A program made the translations under genes and the position numbers. Of a stretch of 64,000 nt of DNA, positions 1-13,500 are shown in pieces. This DNA comes from Onchidella celtica (taxonomy: Eukaryota > Mollusca > Gastropoda > Systellommatophora > Onchidiidae), in contig OZ007569.1 of assembly GCA_963931925.1 (NCBI GenBank), forward strand, positions 46,699,021 through 46,763,020, written 5' to 3'. The notes below the pieces were generated by a model. It was given only the letters and a program-made list of their open reading frames with translations. It had not been told where the DNA came from and searched no databases. The number at the start of each line of letters is the position of its first letter. The stretch's first letter is position 1.

Positions 1-1419
1 CTGATGTTAGATCTTAGCACAGTGTGATCGAACTTTTTATCTTTGATTTATTGCTGTATTTTCTCAACATTGTGTTGGTTTCTGAACACTAATAATAGCA
101 AAAAGCTAAAAATGAAATCATGAGTGTTTTGTCTTTCCCTCCTTGGACACCCTGACTTAGGAGAATGTTATACCCAGATTTACCTGTCCTTGACAACCAC
201 TGATGTTTAGTCTCTTGCCCTGTCCTGCTGTGTTTCCACAATGAAGATCTTACCATCTGTGCAGATAGAACTAGTTCCAGTGGGCAAGTTTATTCATGCA
301 GCAGGAAAACTTTTAATTCCTACTAGAATACAGAGCCATTGTGCACTGTCTCAGAGAGAATTTTGTGAATATTATCTGTGTCTGTCTACAGGACACGTAC
401 AAATTCTGCAACACTGTCTGTTTGACAACAGTTTAATCTAAACACATTAGAAAATGCCATAAGCACAAGGAAATAATGCATAGGCCCTAGCAATCTTCCC
501 TAGCAGTATAGTAAGGCTCGTGTCCTTGAATGTGAACCAGTGGTCAGGAGAGCTGCACTTTGTACGTGCTTCATGTCTTTCTGTCCTTAGCACCTGGCTT
601 TTCCTTTACACACTGCTGAAAGATCCACATATGCCTGTATTGTGGTGACACATTGGGACACCTCCCCTTCCCCTCCATTCACCCATATAAATACTGGTGT
701 GGACTAAATTAAAATATATTTTATATACTTTTATCAGATTATACTTTTTTTTTTCCTTTAAATTTTGAATTTGCGGTTGACCATGTGGAATGTACAATAT
801 ATGAATTTTTAATTTGGCTGTATTTTGGGGACAAGCTGTAATTTTTTCACTTGAAAAAAACAAAAAAATTCAGTGTGAACTATTGGACTGATCAGAGCCA
901 CAACTTTATTTTGTAAATGCTTGAACATTTTCTGGCTGCATTTCATACAATCCATTTTTGCCATGGAAATGTCTCCATTTTATAAGTCACAGCTGACATG
1001 GTGAAACCCTTATGGAATGAAAATTTAGATTATTTTTTTTTTTAACTACACTGCAAAAATAAAATTTTATAGTGGTTCATCACAATGGGTATAAATCAGT
1101 TATAAAAGTGGGACACATTCTAGCTTATGGTGTTGTTGTTAAGAAACTATTAGTGTAGTAAATTGTGGGCAGTCAAAAGCACTGTCTATGTCATACATTG
1201 AGTTGTATTTTTTTGTTTTAGTTTTATTATCCCCTGTAATGCTTTAGGAAATTTGAGTGATTGCCTTTTACTATGTGTTTTTTACTTTTATCATGGGTGT
1301 TTGCCATGTTTCTTTTGGGATAAGAAGCATTGCATGGTCACACTGTCCTTATGATTTGTATTTATATCCATGAATCCAAACCTTCTACCCACACCATCCA
1401 TTGATGTCCACCATTTCAG
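1..1419 (+). other. Intron upstream of first visible RRBP1-like exon
   Basis: AT-rich DNA with no open coiled-coil exon that I can support. It ends in a good acceptor (pyrimidine-rich stretch then TTTCAG) at 1419. The earlier exons, including any N-terminal membrane anchor, must lie left of the window. Short ORFs here look like chance ORFs. Confidence 0.6.
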
Positions 1420-1512
1420 GAAGGTAGTTTAAACCAATTAGAGAGCAAATTAAGTGCAGAGGAGGCATCATGGCGGGACCAGTTGCAAGCTGTCCAGTCG
1501 GAACTTTCTCAG
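1420..1512 (+). CDS. RRBP1: RRBP1-like exon a (31 codons)
   Basis: The acceptor is TTTCAG at 1414-1419 and the donor is GTATAT at 1513. Reading in phase 0 gives EGSLNQLESKLS and on to QAVQSELSQ, a coiled coil with L/V at heptad positions. The other two frames contain stops. Confidence 0.75.
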
Positions 1513-4500
1513 GTATATGTTTCTGGTTTTAATTCCATTTCCTTAACTCTTTCCCATTCATATTTTTGAACCTGTATGGTGGTTTACAGTAGTCGCTGAT
1601 TTGAACATACAGAAGTAAATTGGATATTTATGCAATTACTAGAACTTTTTTTTTTTTTTTAAACATTTATGAAACCAGAACGTCCAAACCGGACATTTAG
1701 TTTGTGGTACCAGTTTACATACAAAACAAATGATGATAATCGCGCTCAGATTAATGCAGAGATATGGAGAACAGAAATCCTTTTGTGTGGGCATACCAAG
1801 TTTCCCAGATGCACAGATCAATATTGAAAGTATGTAGAAATCTGGTAAATTTTGAATGCATAAATAAGTATGATATATGACATTATTGTAGCTTGCACAA
1901 CACTGGCTTACTGTAGACGCATGCCTTGTGATATATTGGCATTGCACTCAAACAAGTATTTATCAAACTTTCATTAGACACTCAAAATAAACGAAATATC
2001 AAATAAATCTCTCACCTCCCATTTCCTTCCAAGCCACAGTTTTGGTAGTGAGCTATTCAGTAAACATGTGTGCTTTACTGAGTGATTATTTTCTTCATGA
2101 TAAAATACCTTGTCTATAATATGTGTATATCTCTCACACCATGTGAAAGAAATTATTGACAAGTGACTCATAACTGGGATGTTAAAACTGTCAGTCATTT
2201 ACTCGTGCCTCAGGAAGCGGAAGTTCATTGTATGAAATGTGAGAAACTCATTTGTCATCTCACAGCTGGCATACTTATGAATTATCAATTTTCTAAATTG
2301 CAGCTTTACGGAAGTGTACATTATAAACAAAATCTCCCCTTCCCCTTTCATTCTCATGCAACTGGAATTTTGCCACATAATATTTAACATTTTCAGAACT
2401 GCTGTTGCACATCTAAATGGGAACATAAAACAATCAAGTTTTAATAAGATTTACGACATGTTGTACCAAACTGTAAAAATTCAGACATTTCTTGATCTGT
2501 CAGTAAGCCAAATCCTGGGATGCTGGCCGGTCATATAGCAGAATAAAGTTGTCGTTGAGAAAGTAGTGAATACTGAGTCAACTGGAGTACATCTCTAAGC
2601 TACAGGGTATCAATGTCTTTGTAGATTTCTAGTACTATTCTATTCAGATCACCCATGCCCCCAGTGTCAGTCAAATGATAATATTGAACGTTACTTGACA
2701 AATAAAACAATGTATAATCAGCTACCATGGTTCTGAGTTCATATGGTTGCTGGTGCAATTATGTGATTGATTTAGAGTACAAATAAGGAGGATGCAGTTC
2801 ATGTATATTGATGGTTAGTGGACTATAATCAGCTGTAGAGGCCTAAGTGGAAATGTCATTGAAATAAATGAATTCGTCATGGAGTCTTTGTTAAGGTGAG
2901 AGTTGTAAATTCCCCATCCATTTCAGAATTGACACTTATTTTGATATAATGTCACATGTAAATTTGTATGTGATTCTGGCAAAAGACTTGTGACTATTAC
3001 AAAGAAATTACGAAATGACGTGCATTTCTGCCTAATTCAACTCTTAAAGTGGGTTTGTTACATTCCGCTGAAATAGCTTAATGATAAACAAAATTCTTCT
3101 TTTGCTAGTGTGCAAAGTGACTTGGTTACACTGTACTGAAATAGCCTTAGAAGTTGTTGTCTTTATTTTGTCCTTCGTTTCAAAAGCAGGTTTGATCATT
3201 TGAAAGGTGACTAACACCTTGTTTGATTCATTATATATGTCAGTTGTTATTAAAAATGTTTAACAGTAAATGGTTTTGTGAGCAAGAAATTTTTTACAGG
3301 AGGCAGGAATAATATGGGTACACCATGTTCAATTTGGTTGTGTTTTTTTTCTGTCATCAGACAAAGAAAGAATTATCTAGTCTGAAGCAAGAACTGCAAG
3401 TATCACGAGGAAGTCAAGAGGTGAGTCAAGACTGTACAACAGTGATAAGTGATGCATCAACTAAGCTCGGAACACCATGTCTCTAAACTAGTCTGTCCTT
3501 GTTTGGACCAGCCAACCATGTTAAAGATATTTCCTTACAATTGACTGTGATATGAAATTATCAGAAAATGTGACAAAGAGATGAAAATTTATCCCCTTGA
3601 ATTGTGTTTGAGTAGTGTTTATGGCGACATGCTGCTGTATTCATATTGTATGCAGACACACAATAATTAAACTTTATTTTCACAACTGAATGGTTGGAGT
3701 GTACACTTACTCTACCGTATGTCCATAGCCAGGTGAGAAAAGCACCACGAGCTCCTAATTACAATTGACTAGATATACTCAGCTCAGTCAGTCGCACAGA
3801 TTTCATGAAGTATTGCAATTTTGAAACAACAGACTTTGACATTAGCAGCAAGAAGTAAAATTACAAGACAAGCCAAACTTTCCTGAGAGTGTTTACTCCC
3901 TTTTTAGTGAATTAACCATCGCTATATGTCGCTAAAAACCATGCACGGTGTACGTCGTGTTGTCTGACACCACATTCCTAAAAAAACAATCTATTGGGAT
4001 GCCCTCTTTAAAAGTATGATGTCTGTCAGACCCCAGAACATACAAGTAGGGATACAGCAGTAAAATCCTCTTTAGGAGTCTAGTGTATCTGAGACCCCAG
4101 GCCATAAGACTATGGATATGACAATAAAAGCCCACAATAAATCCCCATTAAGAGTATGCCGTATGGTGTCCGCGAGACCCGATGATATAAGGATAAGAAT
4201 AGTAAAAGTGCAGGTACATTGGTGAGCACGTATGCACATATTTTAAACCTATGGGAAGGCATTGACTTCTTTGATGAATACCTGGAATTTCAAGAAAAAA
4301 TTATCAGAAATAAGATAATTACAAGTGTTTTTAATTCCTTCTGGAGCCATTTGACGTATGGCGAAGATAAAGCAGTAGAAGTAATAAGCAGTTTGTTACT
4401 ATCAATCAGTTTGAAAGCATTTTAGCAGATCTGAGATAGTGAGCAATTTTGTTCCTATCATACAGTTTAAAAGCAGTTGAGTGGATCTGAGATGCTTTGA

Positions 4501-7500
4501 AAATATAGAAAAAGTTTCAGAACCTTGTATGAGTCAATGTTTTACCCTGTCCTAGGATCTATCAGATCTTGGCTTTGCATACCGTTGTGTAGAAAAAAGT
4601 CTGATGAACATTGTAGATGAGGTAATACCCTGGGTGGAAGAATGAACCATATCTTTCTCCTAGTTTTCTCTTTTAATTAACTTTGCCAGATTAATTTATC
4701 ACACTTGAACAGTGATGAATCTTGAGCTGGACAATATTTAAAATATTTCAAATTCCTTTTGAAAGTGTTTTAGTCATAGCCATCTTTAGCATGGAAATAA
4801 TAATGGAACATTGACAGGGAAAACTGATGATATTTGTTGGATACTGTTAATATCAACACAAGTTATCTAAGTCCCACAGTAAAACAAGTGCAAAATGGTG
4901 CTGTCATTAAGCAGATCTAACAGTTGTGGAATGGATTTTTTTTTTAAAGATTTGTCAGGTATTTTCCATATCGTTTCATGTGCATTATGCCTTTTCGAGA
5001 AATTGAGGCTTGAAAATTTGAGGAGTTGTGGGAAGTAAGAGCCAAAATGCACACAACATTACGGCACAAACACATATTCGAAATGACACTTATACATAAT
5101 AAAATTAGGAGTGAGAGAACCATTTTCATGACAAAAGCTCAAAATCTGCAAAATGTCGCAAACAATAAATTGGCGAATATCCCTTGATATATTGTCTGTA
5201 TGTCAGTTGAGGCTTGAGATTCATCACTTTTGGAAGATCTGGGCCTGGACTAATTTTACATATTCCATTTAGTAGTCCTTAAGTTGTGTCTGGACATAAT
5301 TATTTAGCTATGAAGACAGAACATCATTCCTGGTAAAAACTGATAAACATCAGAGGATCATGCATGTATGCATTCATTTTGCTCATTCTTTTTTTTCCAT
5401 TTTTTTTGTTACGGCTAAACTGGTTTACTCAATTAGCATAAAAAGTGCCTCTGCTTTACCTGTATGTTTTACCACAAGGGATAAAAGATTCTCAGTTCTA
5501 TCTCAGCTTTGCTTTCTTTTTCATTTGGTCAGTGATGTTCTGTTAGATTGCATGGACACTGTAGATGGTAAAGAGGTTCCAGATGTTATTGAAGCAGATT
5601 CATTACTTTGTTTGCTAACAGCATGTGCCCATTTCTTCATCAAAACCCCTATCACCGTGTACCATACTTGCAGTAATATTCTTTTGCGTAGGAGAAATCT
5701 TGGAGGTTTTTGTTTTATTCAGTTAACAGTATGAAGATGAAAAGGGACAAGACCCCTTGCTTCTATCTCACTTTTGAAATTCTTCTTTTGGAAACACATT
5801 CTTGAATAAATAAATTCCAGCCAATTACATCACTGCTGATATAAATTGATTGGAAATAATTTTAATTATAAGATTTATTAAAAACAGTGCGAAGAAATTA
5901 ATTTATTTCTACATTATTTATTCAAGTTAAAAAACCAGAGCATTAAAATAGGCATTTGAATGGACAAGGACCACAGTATCATTATTTAATGATTTTATTG
6001 ATGGTTGATCTGAATGTAATGGTGTTCCTTCTCTTGACAATGTTGTTCAATACTTTGCGCAACTATTCTCCTGGGTGGAAATTTTTCCTTCTAATCTTTT
6101 TCTGCTTCTTATATTTTTTAATGTGTTTACCGCAGTAATTTGGCTATGAACCGTGATTACAACTGTAAGTCCAGACATTCAAGAAGCACTTAATAAATTG
6201 AAAGGCCCAAGTTTGCACATCTTGTAAATTTACACAATGGATTCCAGTGTTTCCTGTGTATTGACATTTTCTTCACTCACTTTCCGAGAAAGACACAAAA
6301 CAAGAATAAGTTCTTTTATGATTTTTATGCCAAATAATACGGAAAAAACCATAGAAATTTACAGTGCAGTAGAATCTTTTGTTAAAGGAAGAAAATTAGA
6401 TGTATTGAGGGGCTGAAAGATTTGTAAATGGTGGTCATAAATTGTAAGTGAAAAATGATTTTCTGTCATTGTCAGATAACACAAGTATTTGTATTTGCAA
6501 AAATGATCAGTGAAAGTTAGATTTAAGTGTTGCTGCAGAAAGTGGCTGTGCAAAATGAGTGTTGCTCCTTCTTGTATGCAAACATTAGAAATCAAATCAG
6601 TGAATACAGGGAAATATATTTTCTCTGTAATCATTTTGTTCTGTCATTGTGTGAAAAAAAAAATATATCTGCAGTCTGTTTTATTATGGATATGTACATA
6701 TGCGTTTGTGATATTATCACAGTTGTATTGAATTTGAATACGGTAACTTACAAATGTGTCTGTGTCATTAAAAACACTCACCACAAATACATGCTATGTG
6801 TTGAATTGGTAAGTATCGTCTTTACAATTATTTTCAGCCGTAGATTTAGGTGACCACTTTTGATTATTGTCATGCATGGCAAAAATATTTTTGTGCTTAC
6901 TTCAGATGCAGACCAGGGTAGCCGAGTTGGAGTCAGAACTGAGAGAAGCTCAGGAAAAGGTCATTGTGATCACAAGAGAGAAAGAAACGGTGGGTTGGCA
7001 CAAGCATCATCATGGAGAAGATTTATAGTGTGAATTTGAATTGCTTGAAATACTTTGCCTTTGGGAGATTCATAATTCATTCTGTAAGAGTTGGAGTGGA
7101 TTTTGCACAGTTGAAATGCCATAGATAATTGGTTTGAATGATGGATAGAGAGGGTAGGATTATTGTAAAGCAAGATTAATAAATTTGGATTTTGCATGCC
7201 AGTTCTGAGTAACCTGTACATCTTAATATTATGTTATTTTTCAATCATTTTAACATTTTCAATCAGAAGAATTATGTGGCAGTGGGATCGTGAAGAAAAT
7301 CCAAATTAGTGTTGTTTTATTTTTTTGTACAGTCTTTTCTTGAGTGTGTAATTAAGTTACTGTGCCTGTAGGTGGCAGAGTTTTATTCTCTCATTACAAA
7401 CAAAATAAATTACTGAAATAATAATAAAATATGGATGACGTGTTAAATTTTCCTATTCCTCTGTCACCTCCCACTAACCTTTCATGAGGCTGCAGTTGCA

Positions 7501-10500
7501 GTTATACTTTGGGTAACACAATGATGAGATGTTGGCTTTAGAAACGGCTGAATAAAAAATATTTAATCTTGGAGAAAAGCAACAATTAAAGGTTGGCTTA
7601 ACTGATGTCATTATTACATGTCCTGGTAGGTGATCAACCAGTTTCAAGAATCCAAGCAACAAATATCAAGTGTGGAGATTGAAAGCTTGCAACAGGTAAG
7701 CATTGGCGGGCCTCAGCAGTTCATTGCACTGCTAGTTTATTAATGGCAGCCCCTGTATAGTTCAGTGTTACTTGAGGTTTAATGTAAGTTCACTGCTGCA
7801 GTGGTTTTGCTGGAGTGTTGTGATCATATTTGAATATATTATTATTGCATTACGCTTTGAGCATTTCAAGAAAGCAGCCTTTAGTAACCATTATTCACTA
7901 CTTAATATTATTTTTACAGTCTGTGTAATTACTGAAGTTGAGAAAAAAGTAATGTGCCTCAGTAACATTTATGTTCTTGTCATCATGATAAATGTTTGAA
8001 GCAGTGAATATCTTTGGCAGTCTGCTCCAGCAGACTTTTGTTTGTAGTGTTTAGAAATGTCTTACTGAGACTGTACAAAGGCCCGAGAGAACCATTGCCA
8101 GTTCATGAAACTAGAGATGTTATATCATGAATATATTTGCAGGTTAATGCATTTGAAGGCTGAAGGAGGAAATTTAAAGTTTTAAATATGAGTAAGGTCT
8201 TTGTCATTGAAAGTTTGGGATATATTACATAATTAGAACTCAAAGCAACATAGTTTTAGAAAAAAGAATTTTTTATTTTTGCATGGCACACTAAATGTCA
8301 AATTCTGTAAATGGCCATCGTATATTTGGGACTATTTTACTGTCTTGGCGGAAAACAATTAATGGTTGAAGTGTTCTGTATTTGAATTGTTGAAAACACC
8401 ATTCTAATGGGACATGACCCATTTCTCATCAGCAACTGAGTGAAATTCGCATTCAGCTGGAAACTGAGCGCAAGAAGAACAAGGAGCTGTCTCTAAACAT
8501 TGTCAAGTTGAATGGCATTATCAAGACGGGACAGGACGCTCTCACACAGGAACAAAATTTGGTCAAAAAGTTGCAAGAGTCATTGGACTCAAAGTCTATG
8601 GTAAGAAAGATATATCAGCAGCTGTGATATTTAAACAAAAATGCACAAAAAGGACTCTGATAAAGATTAAAATTTTATGTTGTTTTGGCCAGTTTGAGAT
8701 TGAAGACTAAATTAATTTCACAGATGAATTTTAAATATTTTGGAATAGTAGATTATTAGAGTGAAAGTGATGCATATCAGCATTAGAAAAAGAAAAGACG
8801 ACGACACACTGGCATGGGAAAAGTTTGGATTTGAACAGTAGTAACATTATTTCCGCATTTAAACTTGAGAAATGTTATCTGTTGGTCACTGATATTGATT
8901 TTCAAAAGATTTGATATATCTTAAATCTCAGATGAGACTATATAAATATAGTAGATTAGAATATGACTGTGTACTTTTATGTATGGTGTAGATTTTGACA
9001 TTGACTCTTTATCTCTGTATGTGGGTTCAAATATGAAATTAAAACTTCTGGCATTTTATAGCAGCAGTGGCCACCTACATTTGGGGTTGAAGCTGGGACT
9101 GGACAGAAGGACCAGAATGGGCATTATCAAAATATCTGATTTTTAATTTCAGAGTTCTGGTGTGAGTGAATTGGAAGAAGTAGAACAGGTAAAGTGGAAG
9201 TTTTAATAATGTACTACTTTCTTTGTTTCCACATGGTTGTCACCTGTATCACCTTTCATCTGTATGCTCGTCTTTTCTATTTCCATAACTTTATAACAGA
9301 ATGAGACAGAAGTGTTGAAAGAATGTTTTCACATTTCAACTTGTGTATGACAGGTGTTGAGTTTCATACAAATTTTGGAATTTGTGCATGAGAGTCCCAA
9401 AAGTTTTTTTTGTGATCTTGTGATGTGTTTGTGCAATATTGGATCCTTTCTAATGTCTTCCTTGTTGCATGTTTTGATATAAAATATTTTAGTACAAGGA
9501 TTGCATTTTTTATTTGCCTGAACTGCCTTTAGGCATATGCACCACCTTATGGATATATATTGTGTTTGTGCAATCACCTTTCTGGAAGAGATACATGATC
9601 AAACATATTCTTAATTCTGGAGGAGAATATTGGTCCACCATCACCTGTGTCATTATTAGTACCTCAGAATTTGGCACTAGCAAAATTGACATTGTGTACC
9701 AACTGACTCCAGCCACAGAACTACTTTGTTTTTATCCCCATGTTCCCCAGATTGTAGCATTTCCATATATCATCTTCCAATACTAGTTGAACAAATAAGA
9801 AATATGCCATCATTCATTAAGGGAACCATCCCCTCTCTCCTGATTGTATTGTCTTGATAACTCATCCATGTTTGACAAACCAGGCCAGGTGACTCAAAAT
9901 GCAGCTTAGAAATAGTACTTAGTTCCCTGGATAAATTTTCCATAAGGTTCCACGACAGCTGACATTTCATATATACTTCACCAAAACTAAACAGAAAAAG
10001 AACAATGCAGTTCTGAAGCAGGATGTCTTAAACTGGTAGTACTGAAACTTGACTTTTCTTGGAGTGCCCTTTCCAGGCAATAATCAGTATGCTTGGTTTT
10101 GAGCATACATTGTCATGGAACACTGTCATGTCTGATAATGTCTTCAGCATTTAATTTCATTTAGAGTGTCTTGTTGTGCTGCTGTAGAATAGAACCTGTG
10201 TACCTATGCTTAGTTAGAGCCTGGACATTTAATTTCATTTGTAGTTACATTGTACTTTTGTTGTGTCTTTGCCATAGTCAGTATGCTTAAATGTAATCAT
10301 TTATACTCTGTGCAACTTATCTCCGGTACTCTTATTCTTCACATCCTGTTTGTCTTCCTTATTCATATTCCATTCTTCAGAAAGTAGCATGAAAGGCATG
10401 TCTTCCTGTTGTGTATAAATGATAACACATAACCTCACAGTGTTGAATTGTTCAGCAAAGATGGCACAGTTAGTGGAAGAGCAGTCACTTTCACACAAAT

Positions 10501-13500
10501 AGTTGATTCTGTGACCAGTCACCTGTTAATCATGAAATATTCATCTTTGAAGCAAGTGATTCCTTCTTATTAATTAGGCTACATTACATATAGTTGAAGT
10601 AACTGCAACAGTGTTGGCAGAATAGAGTGAGACAAATCACTGGAACAAAGACATTATTGCAAAATATGGCAAACAGAGAAATTATTTGGAACAAACTCAA
10701 GGAACCATGAAAGGTGCAAAGTGGCTGTGATCATGCCAAAGTGCCATTCAACCTAAACTCAAACGAAACAAACTCAAGAATTGTTTGCAATGAAAGTCAT
10801 AGTTTTTTTTTTTTTTAATATTTAGTATCCATGGGTGGACATTTTCATAAGGTCTCTGTTATTATATCAAAACATTCGTTTGAAGTAGTGTTCAAGTGCC
10901 TGAATATGCAAACAGCATCATGGTCTCTGTGTGATGCAGGCACTGTCATCATTGGCTTCGGTTGTGTTTTGGACAAACAGCACATGCACCTACAAGTACA
11001 TTAAGACTAACAGCTCTACAACTGTACTGTAGCATACACAATAGTGCCTACATAATATTTCACTGCTTCTCTCACTCATTTGTGTCTTTTTCATACCATT
11101 ATCTGGTCACATTTATGTGGTAACATATTGGCTTCAATCAAAAATTTGCCCAAGTAAAGTTTAAAAAAAAAAAAAAAAAAAAATTCCCACAGGTAATGAG
11201 TCTATTCTAAAAATCGGGACACAAAGTAAAAATCAGGATAAAAAGTGAAAAATGTACATACAAAATTTAAAATGCCAATTTTGTATGGGAAAAAGGATAA
11301 ACTTGGTCTTGATTTTACTGGCCTTTTGGTCAATGAAGGTCAAGATTTTGCTAGTTACTCAAAATTTCATAGAAGTTCTTCCGAAACTGTTGCCTCCTTG
11401 ACGTATTCTTGTTTTTTTGGGAATCTCTAGATTTACTGTACACTATTTTGAAGAAAGTGTTTTTAGTGTGTTTAATTATTCATTGGAAAATGAGCCAAAA
11501 TGTTAGCATTGTAAATTGATCTTTATCACAAACACTGCACTTATTGCCTTGCCTTTGATGTTGTTGCATGGGATGTAATTGGTGGGTGTAGCTGCGGTCA
11601 AAACTGTCTGACAAACAAAAACTGCTGGAGCGAGAGATGGCTGTCAACAAGCAACTCAGTGAGCGCCTGGTGAGTGGATAATCTCTAATCATGAAAGTAA
11701 AAGTTGGCAGGAGTCCAGATAGTCCACAACAGCTAGCTACCACATTACACTTTGGTTTCCAGAGAACAAGACACATTGGAACTGGAATGGTGTTAGTGAA
11801 TATTGTTAATGGAAATTTGAAGTATTAAGTTCTTTTTTGGGGAATACTAGATTTCTGTATTTAAAAAAAAAAAAAAAGGAACAAATGAAACTCCTTTCAA
11901 TTTCAATGAACGCTTTTTTCCCCCTTGTTTGAGGAGATGCAGAGAAACAAAAATTGAAAATAAAATAGTGTCCTTGAGATTGATGGTGAAAAAGAGTAAT
12001 TGCTATGATGTGTTGATTTGCGAAAGATTTCACAAACAAACAGTGGAAGTCTGCAAGGACATATTTGTAACTTGCTTCATTTATATATTGGGTAATATAT
12101 TATTTGAGGATATAGAATAAAAATGGCATCGTTATTAACTGATTTTGTTAAGGCGTTTAACAAATTGATGTAGGAACACCAGCATAATAAATATGTTGTA
12201 CAGTACATAATTCTGCACTGGCACGTTTTGAAATTAAAAGTTACACTGATGAGTGCCACTTTGAGTTAAATACTCTTATACTCATAAACACTTTAACAAT
12301 GGAAGTAGCAGTTTTCAAAGAATGGTATTACTGATGCATTATTAGAAGCATGCCAGTTTTCAGTGAAACAGACAAATATGGAAGAAAAGAAATAAAGTTG
12401 ATAAGTAACATAAAGTGAATATGTTTAATTTCATAATCTAAAAAGCAGAACAGACAGTATTTCCCCAATATTCCCCAGTATTATGGAAGTCGTACATTCA
12501 TTTTCTTATCTGTGCCGAGAGAAAGCACACAGCAGCATATAAATTATTACTTCAGTGCTCAAGTGTCAAAAGATTTGAACTTGCCACATACTTCCCCTCT
12601 TCCTTTTGCGGATTTTCTCAAGAAATATTTCCTAACATAACTTCAAATGTATGTTGATGAATTGCAAAATTCAGTCACTTTCGTGTGGATTTTAGCTGCA
12701 AGTATGTCATTGCTATGGAAGAATTTGACAGATTTAAACCGGGAAAGTTCTGGATTAAAGTGATCCATAAACCCTTTCATTTCAGTTAAAACTGAGCTCA
12801 GTTGTCAAATTTTGACAATAGGGAAGCAGTTTAAAGTACGAAAAAAAAAAAAAATAGTATTGAGGTAAGTGTGTCACAGTGGTGAAAACAACAGGTAGCA
12901 CCAGTATGAGAAAAAGCGATGTTCAGACCAAAAAGTTGAAATGTACGGCATCAGTGGTTGCTTCAAGGGTAAAGTGCAGCAGGGGTATTACCAGTGTTAA
13001 GTGAATCCCCATTGGACTGGTACATTAAAAATCAAATGCTAGAAGTTGAGTATCCGAGAAAGAAATTTTGTCTATCAGAAATGGCATGGGGGTATTTTGC
13101 AAGAATAAGGGCACCATTATTCAGAACTCGTGTGATTTGAATAATATCACATCATTCTGAGCCCAAAAATAGATGATAAAAATTTTCACATTGATCTGTC
13201 CAGAAACTTATCACTCTGGAGCACTGTGACCTTGCATAAAAGGTGTGCCAGACTTTCAGAAATAAATACAGGTTTTACAAAATGATAAATGACAAGATGT
13301 TGCAGTAAAACAAATCAAATTTTCAGAATACCAAATGCCAGTAATTTCTGAACTAAGAAGTTACAGGATTTTTTTTTTTGTGTGGTCAATATAAGGATGG
13401 AATTCAAGGTATTGCTGTTGAAACAACTTAATTACCCACAGTAAATCTGAGACATACTGGGTTAAGTATTGCCCAGATTTATGGGGAACTTAAGCCATGC

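Larger units (their letters stand above)
3421..6905 (+). other. Intron between exons b and c, with repeats
   Basis: Holds a degenerate three-copy tandem repeat (about 3950-4210), a possible cassette exon (4556-4621) and one copy of a dispersed repeat (about 5080-5215). A 124-codon ORF at 5360-5734 has no recognisable domain and is probably chance. Confidence 0.55.

Noticed and set aside
5360-5734. 124-codon + strand ORF in an RRBP1-like intron
   Set aside because: No domain and AT-biased composition. A possible 35-base exon inside it (about 5532-5566) does not keep phase with the gene.
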